Shown here: in pieces, positions 1 through 9,160 of the stretch
Layout of the letters: each line of letters begins with the position of its first letter
Numbering within the stretch: position 1 is the first letter of the stretch
Origin: Candidatus Nanosynbacter sp. HMT-352
GTDB taxonomy: Bacteria > Patescibacteriota > Saccharimonadia > Saccharimonadales > Saccharimonadaceae
Direction of reading: 5' to 3'
DNA length: 64,000 nt
NCBI RefSeq assembly: GCF_022819365.1
Contig: NZ_CP089289.1
Location: 434,001 to 498,000 of the forward strand
The notes under the pieces: generated by a model
Seen by the model: the letters and a program-made list of their open reading frames with translations, nothing else
Databases searched by the model: none
What the model was told of the DNA's origin: nothing
Position numbers and translations under genes: made by a program

Positions 1-327
1 AATCCGCACGTGGTTTTCGTGGCAAGTCTGGCGCAAGTTCAGAAAATATTCCGCGCAATTTTTTATCCAAAAATGATTACGTTCAGCATTCAATTGTCGC
101 AACTCGTCGAGGCGCTCCACAAATTCACCATCACGTACCCCGTAACAATTTGCGTTTTTCATGCCGACAATTTAATAATCGCCCACAGCGGAGAAGTCGT
201 CACCCAAAAATGGGACGCACCAATGGCAATCTGGCGGGGAACCGTCGGAGCCCGCGCCGCAAGCTACTTGATTTGGTCGCCGAAAGCGCCGCTAGCAGCA
301 ATCAGTACCGCTATTTGCAAAATGTAG
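1..327 (+). CDS. 3' end of an unrecognised gene (partial)
   Basis: The reading frame is open from the first base to a TAG stop at 325-327, so this is the last 108 codons or so of a gene that starts outside the window. The visible part has a hydrophobic strand pattern, a HADNLIIAHSGEVV stretch and an alanine-rich end (APLAAISTAICKM). I could not assign a family with confidence; a sugar-kinase-like or NAD(P)H-hydrate dehydratase-like C-terminus is possible but is only an impression. A strong promoter for the next gene begins 19 bases after the stop. Confidence 0.5.
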   Translation, partial: NPHVVFVASLAQVQKIFRAIFYPKMITFSIQLSQLVEALHKFTITYPVTICVFHADNLIIAHSGEVVTQKWDAPMAIWRGTVGARAASYLIWSPKAPLAAISTAICKM

Positions 328-345
328 CTTCTTATAAATATCTGC

Positions 346-374
346 TTGACATTACGTATAATTAGTTGTATTAT
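346..374 (+). promoter_or_regulatory. Sigma70-type promoter with structured leader
   Basis: TTGACA (346-351) is followed after 17 bases by TATTAT (369-374). Transcription would start near 381, exactly where a folded leader begins. CCAAG near 381 can pair with CTTGG near 420, and TTTCGC can pair with GCGAAA. An alternative hairpin AAGGGC/GCCCTT uses overlapping bases. The leader ends at the Shine-Dalgarno sequence of the small ORF at 464. Confidence 0.65.
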
Positions 375-463
375 ACTACCAAGCTTTCGCTCGGATTCAT
401 CAAAGGGCGAAAGTAGCCCTTGGTCGTGAGTGAAGAGCATCTCTTTTAGGGAGTGATTTTATC

Positions 464-682
464 ATGCGAAGAATCGGAATCGCATTAATCATGGTTGTGT
501 TCTTAGCGACGGTCGTCGCCGCTTCCGCTGCAATCGGAGCAGCGGCTGGGATGCTGATCGCATGTCTGCTTGCCGCAGACATGTCCTCCGCGGCGCCCAT
601 TGGAGCATTTGCCGGAGGCTTCGCTAGCCTCATGTTCCTAATAAACGCAAAAACTAACGGAGGGAAAGGGCTAGGGATGTAA
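464..682 (+). CDS. Small hydrophobic protein of unknown function
   Basis: This ORF encodes 72 residues and has its own promoter and a Shine-Dalgarno-like AGGGAGTG about 10 bases before ATG. Two hydrophobic segments (about residues 5-35 and 43-60), rich in Ala and Gly, suggest two short membrane helices. It begins MRRIGIALIMVVF, and the C-terminus is short and basic. Codon use is more GC-rich than the neighbours. A structured leader precedes it and a long hairpin follows directly after the stop, so the transcription unit is self-contained. A minus-strand ORF covers the same stretch but has no promoter or RBS. No family is recognised. Confidence 0.55.
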   Translation: MRRIGIALIMVVFLATVVAASAAIGAAAGMLIACLLAADMSSAAPIGAFAGGFASLMFLINAKTNGGKGLGM

Positions 683-750
683 AGCCCGCAGAGAAGACAG
701 CTCGCCTGGAAGGCTATAAAGCCTCGGTAGCGCCTTTCTGCGGGCTGTTT
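683..750 (+). terminator. Structured terminator after the 464 ORF
   Basis: AGCCCGCAGA (683-692) pairs perfectly with TCTGCGGGCT (737-746) and is followed by TTTTCTTT. The 44-nt interior folds further, with GGCT-ataa-AGCC as its apical hairpin. The interior is larger than in a simple terminator, so this may also be a structured RNA element. Confidence 0.6.
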
Positions 751-803
751 TCTTTGCATAAAAAAATCGCCCAAAGTGGACGATTATCACCTGAAGCTGC
801 CTC

Positions 804-890
804 TGGTACCGCGGGCCGGACTTGAACCGGCACGAGCTATTGCTCACCAGATTTTGAGTCTAGCGCGTCTACCAATTCCGCCACCGCGGC
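804..890 (-). tRNA. tRNA-Leu (CAA)
   Basis: On the minus strand this is an 87-nt tRNA with a long variable arm, as expected for a class II tRNA. The acceptor GCCGCGG pairs with CCGCGGT, the T arm carries GGTTCAAGTCC, and the anticodon loop CTCAAAA gives anticodon CAA. The 3' CCA is encoded. Confidence 0.93.
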
Positions 891-993
891 ACAAGAGAAC
901 GCTCCAAGCTACCGTACGATTGTAGCACAACTAGCAATTTCTCACAAGCACGACTTTTATTTGATGTCGATTTGACGTATAATGAAAGAAGTT

Positions 994-2397
994 ATGTATC
1001 CGACGGATGATCAATCAAACGGTCGAGTGGGCATGCCGGTATCAGATCAGCGCCGATCTCTCACGCCGCCAACTCGCGACTCGGTAGCCTCACGAAATGC
1101 CGCTGCTGATGTTATTCGTGGGCAACTTGACGCTATTTATTCCAAAACAGAAGAGCAGAATTCTGCGCCAGAAAAACCTCAGCCACAACCATTTTCCGCT
1201 CAATTGCAATCAAAACCCGAAGCCCGATCAGAACAGCCCAAGGCACAAATATCCAAACCTCAGCAAGCTTCAACAGCACCGCATCCAGAGCTAAAAAAAG
1301 ACTCTGCTAATCACGCTATGCGGACGGCGCCAATTACCCAAACCCAGGTTCAGCCAAAGCCGCAAATTAGCAATTCCGTTCCCGCAAACCAAACCACTCA
1401 AACTCAAAATTCAGCCGTCCACACTCAAGTTTCAGCCGACCAATGGAAGCAATACCACAGCGCTTGGCAGAAATATTATCAGATGTATTACGAGCGTTAC
1501 TACGCGGGCGACATCGCGGCAAAAAACCGTGAGATTTCTCGATTGACGAAGGAAAATCAGAATATCACGCCAGTAATCAGCGCAGACGAGCCTCTGGATC
1601 CACAAAAAGCGGCCATAAAAGAACTCCGCAGTCAAATTCAGCAAAAGGTTCGCGACTCCGCAAATAAAGTGAAAAAATCCCGACATTTTGTTCCGGCGAT
1701 TGCTGGATTATCAGTGCTATTAGTCTTCATGTTTTTGCAATATAACCGCGTTATTTTCGGCGCGGTCGCAGCTTACACAACACCTGGCGCGATTAACCCA
1801 CAAAACATCATCGTTGACGCCTCCACCGACGTAACTGTCGGACCCGAGCCTAGGATTATTATTCCAAAGATTAACGTTGACGCGCCAGTTATTTACGGTG
1901 CCGCCAGCGACACGAAATCGCAATCAAAAGCTATGGAGAAGGGGGTGGCTCACTTTTCAATTCCTGGTGCCAGCGCCGTGCCAGGCGAAGTCGGAAATGC
2001 CGTATTTGCCGCACACTCCAGTAACGACGCTTTTGCTGGTGGCGATTATAAATTCGTCTTTGCTCAGAATGAAAAGCTGGTCAAGGGTGACATTATTTAC
2101 ATGAACTATAATGGAAAGCGTTACACTTACAAGGTAACATCGACAGAAGTTGTTATGCCGACCGAAGTTTCAAAAGTTCAGATTAATACAGATAAGCCAA
2201 TGCTGACGCTTGTGAGTTGCGTGCCTTTAGGAACCGCAGAAAAACGACTTCTTATCTTTGCGGAACAAATCAACCCAGACCCAAGTAAAGCCACTGCGGC
2301 ATCAGAATCCAGCTCAAATCAACAACAAGGAAATAAATCAAATATTCCAGGAAAGCCCGAGCCGACTTTGCTTGAGAAGTTATTCGGCGGTCGATAA
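994..2397 (+). CDS. Sortase family transpeptidase (class D/E/F-like)
   Basis: This is a membrane-anchored sortase. The first 225 or so residues are polar and rich in Pro, Gln and Ser, probably a disordered cytoplasmic tail. One membrane helix follows (about 232-250), then the catalytic domain. The active-site triad is visible: His341 in FAAHSS, Cys409 in LVSCVP and Arg418 in AEKRLLIF. Sortases cleave a sorting signal and attach proteins to the surface. I chose ATG 994 because an upstream ATG at 982 lies inside the -10 box TATAAT (978-983), which would place the transcription start next to 994. The long N-terminal tail is unusual. No sorting substrate is seen in the window. Confidence 0.85.
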   Translation: MYPTDDQSNGRVGMPVSDQRRSLTPPTRDSVASRNAAADVIRGQLDAIYSKTEEQNSAPEKPQPQPFSAQLQSKPEARSEQPKAQISKPQQASTAPHPELKKDSANHAMRTAPITQTQVQPKPQISNSVPANQTTQTQNSAVHTQVSADQWKQYHSAWQKYYQMYYERYYAGDIAAKNREISRLTKENQNITPVISADEPLDPQKAAIKELRSQIQQKVRDSANKVKKSRHFVPAIAGLSVLLVFMFLQYNRVIFGAVAAYTTPGAINPQNIIVDASTDVTVGPEPRIIIPKINVDAPVIYGAASDTKSQSKAMEKGVAHFSIPGASAVPGEVGNAVFAAHSSNDAFAGGDYKFVFAQNEKLVKGDIIYMNYNGKRYTYKVTSTEVVMPTEVSKVQINTDKPMLTLVSCVPLGTAEKRLLIFAEQINPDPSKATAASESSSNQQQGNKSNIPGKPEPTLLEKLFGGR

Positions 2398-2406
2398 ACT
2401 AGCTAT

Positions 2407-3903
2407 TTAATTAAATAACCCAGTCGATCCATTGTCCATATTCATTTTACTCAGGACAATTTTTCCAGAAGCGTTGGTTGTCAATCCGTAAACGTATCGC
2501 TGGTTCGAGGACAAAACAGAATCCAAACCAGGCTTAACGTCTATCAACGTATGAGCGTTCGTGCCGTCAAACTCGCGAATCTCCATTTTTCCTGACGCAG
2601 AAACACTACGGATATAGAAATTGTCAAGCCACTTCACTTCCTGTGCCACGCCGATATTAAACGCGCTCGACAATTCTTTACGCTCCAAATCGTAAGTCTG
2701 CAGCACTGCGCCGCTTTGCGCCACGATAAATCGCCCAGCATTGTCCATCGTCACGCTCGTAATCGCATTATCAGTCTTAATAATCTTTGCTGTTTTTAAG
2801 AACTCTTTTTGGCGATCCTTAGAATCTGAAATCTCACCTCTATAAATTGTCATATTTTTACCATCGGTCAAAACCACCGTGTCTTTATTGAAATAGCGAG
2901 AAATTCGAATTACTGGGGTAGAATCAGTAGCAAAAGTGCCAATCACAAACGGCTCTTTCCAATCTCGTTTCCAAATTCCTGCCACTTTTTTACCGTCAAC
3001 AACAGCCACGTAGGACAAACGGTCGTCGCCGTAAAGCTTGAAAGATTCGACGCCAGTCAAGATTGGGCTAGAAATTGTCGAGCTATCAAGATCAACTCGC
3101 CTCAATTCGCCAGTTTCCTGCAAAGCGTAAACCGTGTGCGCGCCAGTCCCCGCAAAGCCGATTTGCTTAATTCCAAAACCAGTCATCGCTGTTACGTCGG
3201 TAATTTTCTCTGGATTTTCTCTATCAAAAACCAGCCACTGCACGCCCGTAGCGTTATTTTCCGTTGGATACGAATGCTTCACTAGCGCATAACGAGAATC
3301 GCGGTCCCACTCCGACAGGGTAAACGTATGATTGCCAGAAGACAGGGAATAGCCAGCCAAAACACTCGTGCTTAACGCATGCTCCGTGAACTTTTCCTTA
3401 TCTTTGTTCGTGTCGCGAATATCACCAATTGTCAGAATCGGAGTTTTATCCTTAACGCCAAACCCCATCAAGAAATTACCAGCTGGCGACAGAGAAACGG
3501 ATTGTAATGAATCGAACGTTTTCACCTCGGTAGTTTCGCGTTTTGTCGGAATCAGTCTGGCGTAATTCAAATTTGTCACTGTATCAGATTTGATATTTAG
3601 CGTTTTTTGCCACGGTTCGTATTTATCCAATTTCATCGAAAAAGTGTGCTTGCCAGGAAGAACGGTGCTTTTCGTCGGAGTGCGGCGCAGTTCCATATCG
3701 TCAACATAAACCAGCGCCCCGCCAGGATGTGATTCATATTGGACAAGTCCAGTCTGTTGCAATTCTTTCGTATTTGGATCAAACGTATAGCCAAGCATTC
3801 TAAACGTCAAAAACGTAAGAAGAATTATAAGTGATAATGTCATCAGCGTGTACACAAAGGTCCGCCGTGCGAGCTCTTTAGTGCGATTCTTTTTCTGGTA
3901 CAT
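2407..3903 (-). CDS. Membrane-anchored PEGA-domain protein with beta-propeller-like region
   Basis: The protein has 498 residues. A single N-terminal membrane helix (about 16-38) is followed by a PEGA-like domain (about 50-115; GLVQYESHPGGALVYVD, then GKHTFSMKLDKYEPW). The rest is a long region of repeated beta-strand blades resembling a WD40/TolB-type propeller. This architecture is common in Saccharibacteria-like genomes, where it probably acts outside the membrane, but its role is unknown. On the minus strand TATAAT ends 10 bases before ATG and there is no Shine-Dalgarno sequence. It is divergent from the gene at 3993 and convergent with the sortase, 9 bases away. Confidence 0.7.
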   Translation of the reverse strand: MYQKKNRTKELARRTFVYTLMTLSLIILLTFLTFRMLGYTFDPNTKELQQTGLVQYESHPGGALVYVDDMELRRTPTKSTVLPGKHTFSMKLDKYEPWQKTLNIKSDTVTNLNYARLIPTKRETTEVKTFDSLQSVSLSPAGNFLMGFGVKDKTPILTIGDIRDTNKDKEKFTEHALSTSVLAGYSLSSGNHTFTLSEWDRDSRYALVKHSYPTENNATGVQWLVFDRENPEKITDVTAMTGFGIKQIGFAGTGAHTVYALQETGELRRVDLDSSTISSPILTGVESFKLYGDDRLSYVAVVDGKKVAGIWKRDWKEPFVIGTFATDSTPVIRISRYFNKDTVVLTDGKNMTIYRGEISDSKDRQKEFLKTAKIIKTDNAITSVTMDNAGRFIVAQSGAVLQTYDLERKELSSAFNIGVAQEVKWLDNFYIRSVSASGKMEIREFDGTNAHTLIDVKPGLDSVLSSNQRYVYGLTTNASGKIVLSKMNMDNGSTGLFN

Positions 3904-3992
3904 AATTACGGAAATTATAACATATTTTTACACTTGAAAAAACCTTAGGCGATTTGTACTATAATATATAGGAATAAACATTAGGGGGATTA

Positions 3993-5015
3993 ATGGCAAG
4001 TAAAAACTACGTGGTTATCAATGGACGAGCTTACAATACTATTACCGGAATGGTGATGGATGATATTAAGATTGAAAAATCTGAAATAGAAAAAGAACAA
4101 TCAATCAGTAAGCGTGGTACATCTGTATCAAATATTCACGCCGCACACGTTCAAAAATCCAGCACATTGAATCGCCGGCACGTTAAAATGCCGCAGCGTA
4201 CGCCATTAGCCGCCAAACCCCAGAAGGCTCGCGTCGACGTGAAACAACATGTCGCCGTGAAGAAGTTTTCTACGCCAATTGTTAGCAAGCCAGCTCCTCA
4301 GAAAATTGCTATTAACCGCCCAGCCGAAACTCACCCTGTTACTCGTCGCGCCCAACAAAGACCTCTTAGCGTTAACACTAAATTGCGAAAAGAACGCCAG
4401 CCTCTGGCTATGAATAGCAATCCGCTTGTCGCCGTCGCTCCGCAAAAAATAGAAAAACCAGTCGCAAAAACCGCTCATCAATTGAAAAATGAAGCGATTG
4501 AGAAAGCTTTGTCGAATGAGATTATCAGCAATAAAAAAGCACGTCGACGTCAGAAAAAGGGCGGCGCCTTGCGTTGGTTGAATACGTTTTCTGTGGGATT
4601 TGCGGTGATGCTACTCGGTGGCTATTTAACATACCTGAGTATGCCAAATATTTCCATAAAAATGGCAGCCGTTCAATCAGGAATTGACGCCAAATATCCA
4701 GGCTACAAGCCAGACGGCTACGCGCTGAACGGACCCATCAAATTCAAATCGGGCGAGGTCTCTATGAAATACGCCTACGCCGACGGAAGCTCAGGATATA
4801 CCATAACCCAGCAAAAAAGCGGTTGGAATTCGTCAGCAGTGAAAGAATTCTTCTCTGAAAAGCACAAGAATCCAAACACCACGATGATCGACGGATTGAC
4901 AATTTACAGCGGCGGAAAAGAAGCGGCTTGGGTGAACGGCGGGATTTTATATCAAATCAGTGGCGACGCAAACCTCTCAAGCAGCCAAATTGAAAAAATC
5001 GCCACTAGTCTGTAA
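3993..5015 (+). CDS. Single-pass membrane protein with DUF4367-like C-terminus
   Basis: The 340 residues start with a basic, low-complexity half rich in Lys, Gln and Pro. One membrane helix lies at about 197-217 (WLNTFSVGFAVMLLGGYLTY). The extracellular C-terminus of about 120 residues resembles DUF4367 (GYALNGPIKF, then GLTIYSGGKEAAWVNGGILY). The start is supported by AGGGGG seven bases upstream of ATG, so this gene, unlike many here, uses a Shine-Dalgarno sequence. A TATAAT lies at 3960-3965. Function is unknown; the DUF assignment comes from sequence feel, not a search. Confidence 0.6.
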   Translation: MASKNYVVINGRAYNTITGMVMDDIKIEKSEIEKEQSISKRGTSVSNIHAAHVQKSSTLNRRHVKMPQRTPLAAKPQKARVDVKQHVAVKKFSTPIVSKPAPQKIAINRPAETHPVTRRAQQRPLSVNTKLRKERQPLAMNSNPLVAVAPQKIEKPVAKTAHQLKNEAIEKALSNEIISNKKARRRQKKGGALRWLNTFSVGFAVMLLGGYLTYLSMPNISIKMAAVQSGIDAKYPGYKPDGYALNGPIKFKSGEVSMKYAYADGSSGYTITQQKSGWNSSAVKEFFSEKHKNPNTTMIDGLTIYSGGKEAAWVNGGILYQISGDANLSSSQIEKIATSL

Positions 5016-5044
5016 CTCATCAGATAACGTGTTATAATTTAATC

Positions 5045-6490
5045 ATGACTATTAGAACTCGTTTTGCGCCAAGTCCGACTGGCTATATTCACTTAGGCAA
5101 CGTTCGCACCGCGCTATACACATACCTTGTCGCCAGAGCGCATCAGGGAGATTTCATCTTACGCATTGAAGACACGGACCAAGCTCGATTCGTTGAAGGC
5201 GCGGAAGAAATGATTTTGGAAACTCTAAATTGGCTAGGGCTAAATTGGGATGAAGGACCAACTCTTAATAATCCAAAAGAAGAGTCTGGCAATTTTGGCC
5301 CATATCACCAGACGGATCGCCGTGATATTTACATAAAATGGGCGAAGAAAATGATTAGCGAAGGGCTAGCTTACGCCGATCCGTACACGCCCGAAGAAGT
5401 GCAAGTTTTCCGCGACAAAGCCAAGGCTGAAAAACGAGCATTTTTATATCGCGATCATCGTCCAGAAAATCCGCCAGAGTGGCAACTTGGAATGCCGCTG
5501 CGCTTCAAAGTTCCGGAAATTAAGCGATATTCTTGGAAGGACGCCGTTATGGGCGAGTTGTCGGCTGGTCCAGAAGCTTTGGACGATTTCATTCTGATCA
5601 AAGCGGACGGTCTACCAACCTACAATTTTGCGCACATCATTGACGATTTCGAAATGCAAGTCACACACGTGATTCGCGGCTCGGAATATATTGCCAGTAC
5701 ACCTAAATATCTGTCGCTTTACGAAGCTCTTGAAATTACACCACCAATTCTGGCACACGTGCCACACATTATGGCGCCATCGGGAAATAAAAAACTTGGC
5801 AAGCGTGACGGCGCTAAAAGCGTAACTGAGTATCGATCAGAGGGAATTTTACCAGAAGCGATGCTTAATTTCTTAGCGCAACTTGGCTGGAATGACGGCA
5901 CGGAGCAGGAAATTTTCAGTAAAGCCGAACTGATTGAAAAGTTCTCACTTGACCGCGTTCAAAAATCTGGCGCACGCTTTGATGAACAGCGACTCATTTG
6001 GCTTAACGGTCAATGGATTCGCTCGCTTAGTTTGGACGATCTTTATTATCGCTGTCAATCATTCTGGGGTGAAGAAGCCAAAAACGCCGACGAATCTTAT
6101 AAGAAACGCGTTCTGGAATTGGCACAAGATCGCTTGAAGACATTGCAAGATTTGCCAAAATTAACGAGCTATTTCTTCGTCGAGCCTGAAATTGACACGG
6201 AATTAATTGACGGAAACAAGCAACTTCGCAAATTGACCGACGACGAGCGACGAGATTTACTGACAATTGCTCGCCAAGAATTCGAGAAAATTACAGATTG
6301 GACGCCAGAAACAATTCAGAATTGCCTTAATGAATTACTAGAAACAACAGGGCAGAAGCCGGGGATTTTGTTTAGTCTGGTGAGAATTGTGACGACGTGG
6401 GCGCCGTTTAGTCCGCAACTTAACGACACGCTGGCGCTAATTGGCAAGGAAAAAACTCTGCAAAGAATCGATAATTATCTACAAAAATAG
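5045..6490 (+). CDS. gltX: Glutamyl-tRNA synthetase
   Basis: This class I aminoacyl-tRNA synthetase charges tRNA-Glu with glutamate. The HIGH-type signature is PSPTGYIHLGNVRTALY near residues 9-25, followed by the family motif LRIEDTD. The KMSKS-type loop is KLGKRDG near residue 249. Its Gly at the usual Ser position and Asp at the usual His position are slight departures from the common KLSKRHG. Length (481) is normal. TATAAT (5033-5038) ends six bases before ATG with no Shine-Dalgarno sequence, so the mRNA is probably leaderless. The tRNA-Glu gene lies about 3 kb downstream on the other strand. Confidence 0.96.
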   Translation: MTIRTRFAPSPTGYIHLGNVRTALYTYLVARAHQGDFILRIEDTDQARFVEGAEEMILETLNWLGLNWDEGPTLNNPKEESGNFGPYHQTDRRDIYIKWAKKMISEGLAYADPYTPEEVQVFRDKAKAEKRAFLYRDHRPENPPEWQLGMPLRFKVPEIKRYSWKDAVMGELSAGPEALDDFILIKADGLPTYNFAHIIDDFEMQVTHVIRGSEYIASTPKYLSLYEALEITPPILAHVPHIMAPSGNKKLGKRDGAKSVTEYRSEGILPEAMLNFLAQLGWNDGTEQEIFSKAELIEKFSLDRVQKSGARFDEQRLIWLNGQWIRSLSLDDLYYRCQSFWGEEAKNADESYKKRVLELAQDRLKTLQDLPKLTSYFFVEPEIDTELIDGNKQLRKLTDDERRDLLTIARQEFEKITDWTPETIQNCLNELLETTGQKPGILFSLVRIVTTWAPFSPQLNDTLALIGKEKTLQRIDNYLQK

Positions 6491-6528
6491 TTTATTCGTG
6501 CGCCGAAAATGCTATACTAAGCATAGGC

Positions 6529-7635
6529 ATGAATGTTGAAAAAATAGATAAATCAGGACAAAAAAAGAACGCTCGCTGGAAGTCGTTCAAAGAATGGGTA
6601 AAAAAGCACATTCTGGCAATTGTGCTCGTGGTGAGCGCGATGGTTATTGCTGGAGTTTTCATAATTGCAATTCACTCCATAAAATACGAGCAGACCGCTA
6701 GCGTGGATCTGAAATTGCCAGCCAAAAAACCCGCGCCGAAGAAGTTTTATTCGCCGCTAACTGGCGTGGAAATCGCGAACGAAGCCGCTGCGAAGTTGCC
6801 TGTAACTGGCGTGATGATTGAGAATAGTCCAGCCGCCAGACCGCAGTCAGGACTGAAGAAAGCTGGCGTGGTTTATGAAGCCGTAGCGGAAGGCGGAATT
6901 ACTAGGTTTTTGGCTCTATACCAGGGAGAAAAGCCTGCGCTAATTGGTCCAGTGCGAAGCTTAAGATTGTACTATTTGAGCTGGGCGGCGCCATATCAAG
7001 CATCAATCGCGCACGTTGGCGGAAGTCCCAACGCTTTATCTCAAGTCAGAAACGGCAATTATCGCGACATCGACCAGTTCTTTAACGACGGATCATATTG
7101 GCGATCTCGCGACCGCTACGCGCCACACAACGTCTACACTTCAGGAGAAAAGCTTGACCAATTGAACAGCGCAAAAGGCTATAACAATTCCGAATTCACC
7201 AGCTTCGCGCGAGCAGACGGCAAGCCCGTCGAATCACCAAACGTTACATCTGTAAGCATAAACCTCAGCGGCTCACTCTACAACACCTCATACGCTTACG
7301 ACAAGACATCAAATTCTTACTTCAGGAGCATGGCTGGCGCGCCACATACCGATAGAGAGGACGGACAAATCGCTCCAAACACTGTCGTAGCTATGGAAGT
7401 TGGCGTTGAAGCTCGGGCTCAAAATTACGATGGCTATGAAGACGTCAAAACGACAGGATCCGGCAAAGCTTACATTTTCCAAAACGGCACAGTCGCCACC
7501 GCCACTTGGTCAAAAGCAGACATAAATTCGCCACTTAAATTGACAGACGAATCTGGAAAAGACATCGCCTTAAATCGCGGACAAACATGGATTGCAGCCT
7601 TCACGCCAGGAAGGGGAAGTGTTTCATGGCAATAG
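6529..7635 (+). CDS. DUF3048 (YerB-like) membrane-anchored protein
   Basis: The protein has 368 residues: a basic cytoplasmic N-terminus, one membrane helix (about 29-49), a Lys/Pro linker, then a DUF3048-like extracellular domain. Recognisable blocks are TGVMIENSPAARPQSGL, YQGEKPALIGPVRSLRLYY, the HVGGSPNAL loop and DRYAPHNVYTS. The function of the YerB family is not established. TATACT (6513-6518) ends ten bases before ATG. The 3' end overlaps the downstream histidine kinase start by 10 bp, suggesting co-translation with the two-component pair. Confidence 0.8.
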   Translation: MNVEKIDKSGQKKNARWKSFKEWVKKHILAIVLVVSAMVIAGVFIIAIHSIKYEQTASVDLKLPAKKPAPKKFYSPLTGVEIANEAAAKLPVTGVMIENSPAARPQSGLKKAGVVYEAVAEGGITRFLALYQGEKPALIGPVRSLRLYYLSWAAPYQASIAHVGGSPNALSQVRNGNYRDIDQFFNDGSYWRSRDRYAPHNVYTSGEKLDQLNSAKGYNNSEFTSFARADGKPVESPNVTSVSINLSGSLYNTSYAYDKTSNSYFRSMAGAPHTDREDGQIAPNTVVAMEVGVEARAQNYDGYEDVKTTGSGKAYIFQNGTVATATWSKADINSPLKLTDESGKDIALNRGQTWIAAFTPGRGSVSWQ

Positions 7636-9152
7636 ATCCGGCATCTAAAACCCTGCGCGAGTACAAACAATATTATTACCGAAAAGTCATATTAGTCTTA
7701 CTGTCAGCGAGCGCCTGCATCATACTAGGACTAGGAATCGCGCTCCACTTCACGGCATTTTCCATATCCCAGCTAAATTTCTGGATTATCATTTTAATTA
7801 CCGCTATTTTGCAAATCCTATTTTCAATTTCTATCGTTAAAATCATCGCTGCGCCGCTTAATAAAATTCTGGCAGCGCTTTCTCATAAAATTGGAGAACT
7901 AACCACTGACACTCCGCCGAACCCCAACGACAAACGCTACGAAAAAACTGGATTTAAGACGGCGCTTCAGGCAATTTATGGCGATTATCAGCCAGAGCAA
8001 AAACCAGCTAGCGACAACGACAAGCCAAAAATCCCGCTCACTCAAGCCCTAAATCAAGCCAGCACTGGCGTCGTGATTCTTAATTCCAATCAGAAAATTA
8101 TCTTCGCCAATTCCGCCGCCCCGATTTCCAGGAACGCAAAAGGTGAGGATTTTCTGGCGCTTGATTTTCTAAACGAACCAAGCATTTCCGATTGGCTTCA
8201 CGAAATCGCCAATGAGAAAATTAAAGCCGAACGCCGTTGGCAACGCATTAGCACCAACCCCGACATCATCCAAAAAACGCGGATTTTTGATATCGTGGCT
8301 TCATTTGAGAAAGGCGCCGCCGCCGAAACCGTCATTTTTCTCATCGACAAGTCTAAAGGATATTTGCCAGAAGAAGAGGACCTCAATTTTATCTCATTTG
8401 CCGCCCACGAACTCCGCGGACCGATTACAGTTATTCGTGGCTATCTGGACATCATCAACGAAGAGTTTGCTGGACGCTTACAGGGCGACGAAAGGCAACT
8501 TCTTGACAGGTTGGTGGTTTCGTCCAATCGCTTGTCTAGCTACATTGACAATATTCTTAACGTTGCTAGATATGATAGGCATCACTTGAAGGTTTATCTA
8601 CTGGAAGACACTGTCGCCAATATTTACGCCTCGATTGCTGATGACATGCAACTTCGCGCATCGACTCAACACAGAATGCTCAGCGTCAATATTCCAGATA
8701 ATCTGCCGACAGTAGCCGCCGATCACGGAAGTATCGGGGAAGTAATTGGTAATCTAATTGACAACGCCATTAAATACAGTTTTGAGGGCGGATCCGTAAC
8801 CGTTTCCGCGGAGAAAAAAGGCGACTTCGTGGAAGTGTCCGTCGCCGATAACGGAATTGGTATGCCGGCGAATGTCGTGGACAATTTGTTTCACAAGTTC
8901 TATCGATCGCACAGATCACGCGAGGCCGTGGCTGGAACGGGAATTGGGCTTTACATCTGCAAAGCTTTTGTCGAATCTCACGGCGGCTCGATAATCGCTC
9001 GATCCCGCGAAAACGAAGGCTCGGTCTTCTCGTTCACTTTGCCAATTTATGCTACAGTTAAAGACAAATTGCTAGAAGACGGGCAGTTGAATAATCAATT
9101 GATACGAAAGGGCGGCGGCTGGATAAAAAATCACGCTATGTATAAGGGCTAG
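7626..9152 (+). CDS. Membrane histidine kinase with PAS-like domain
   Basis: The protein has 508 residues from ATG 7626. It has two membrane helices (about 22-44 and 50-72) with almost no extracellular loop, so it may sense a membrane or cytoplasmic signal. A PAS-like stretch follows (about 145-220; STGVVILNSNQKIIFANSAA). The HisKA H-box AAHELRGP contains phospho-acceptor His261. The HATPase domain has the N box NLIDNAIKYS, the G1 motif DNGIGMP and the G2 motif GTGIGLYI. A longer frame starting at 7587 would overlap the upstream gene by 49 bp; ATG 7626 has GGAAGGGGA upstream. The partner response regulator follows after 8 bases. Confidence 0.9.
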   Translation: MAIDPASKTLREYKQYYYRKVILVLLSASACIILGLGIALHFTAFSISQLNFWIIILITAILQILFSISIVKIIAAPLNKILAALSHKIGELTTDTPPNPNDKRYEKTGFKTALQAIYGDYQPEQKPASDNDKPKIPLTQALNQASTGVVILNSNQKIIFANSAAPISRNAKGEDFLALDFLNEPSISDWLHEIANEKIKAERRWQRISTNPDIIQKTRIFDIVASFEKGAAAETVIFLIDKSKGYLPEEEDLNFISFAAHELRGPITVIRGYLDIINEEFAGRLQGDERQLLDRLVVSSNRLSSYIDNILNVARYDRHHLKVYLLEDTVANIYASIADDMQLRASTQHRMLSVNIPDNLPTVAADHGSIGEVIGNLIDNAIKYSFEGGSVTVSAEKKGDFVEVSVADNGIGMPANVVDNLFHKFYRSHRSREAVAGTGIGLYICKAFVESHGGSIIARSRENEGSVFSFTLPIYATVKDKLLEDGQLNNQLIRKGGGWIKNHAMYKG

Positions 9153-9160
9153 GAGGAATT

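Noticed and set aside
400-774. 124-codon minus-strand ORF
   Set aside because: It covers the structured leader, the small ORF and the terminator of the 464 unit in antisense and lacks its own signals.
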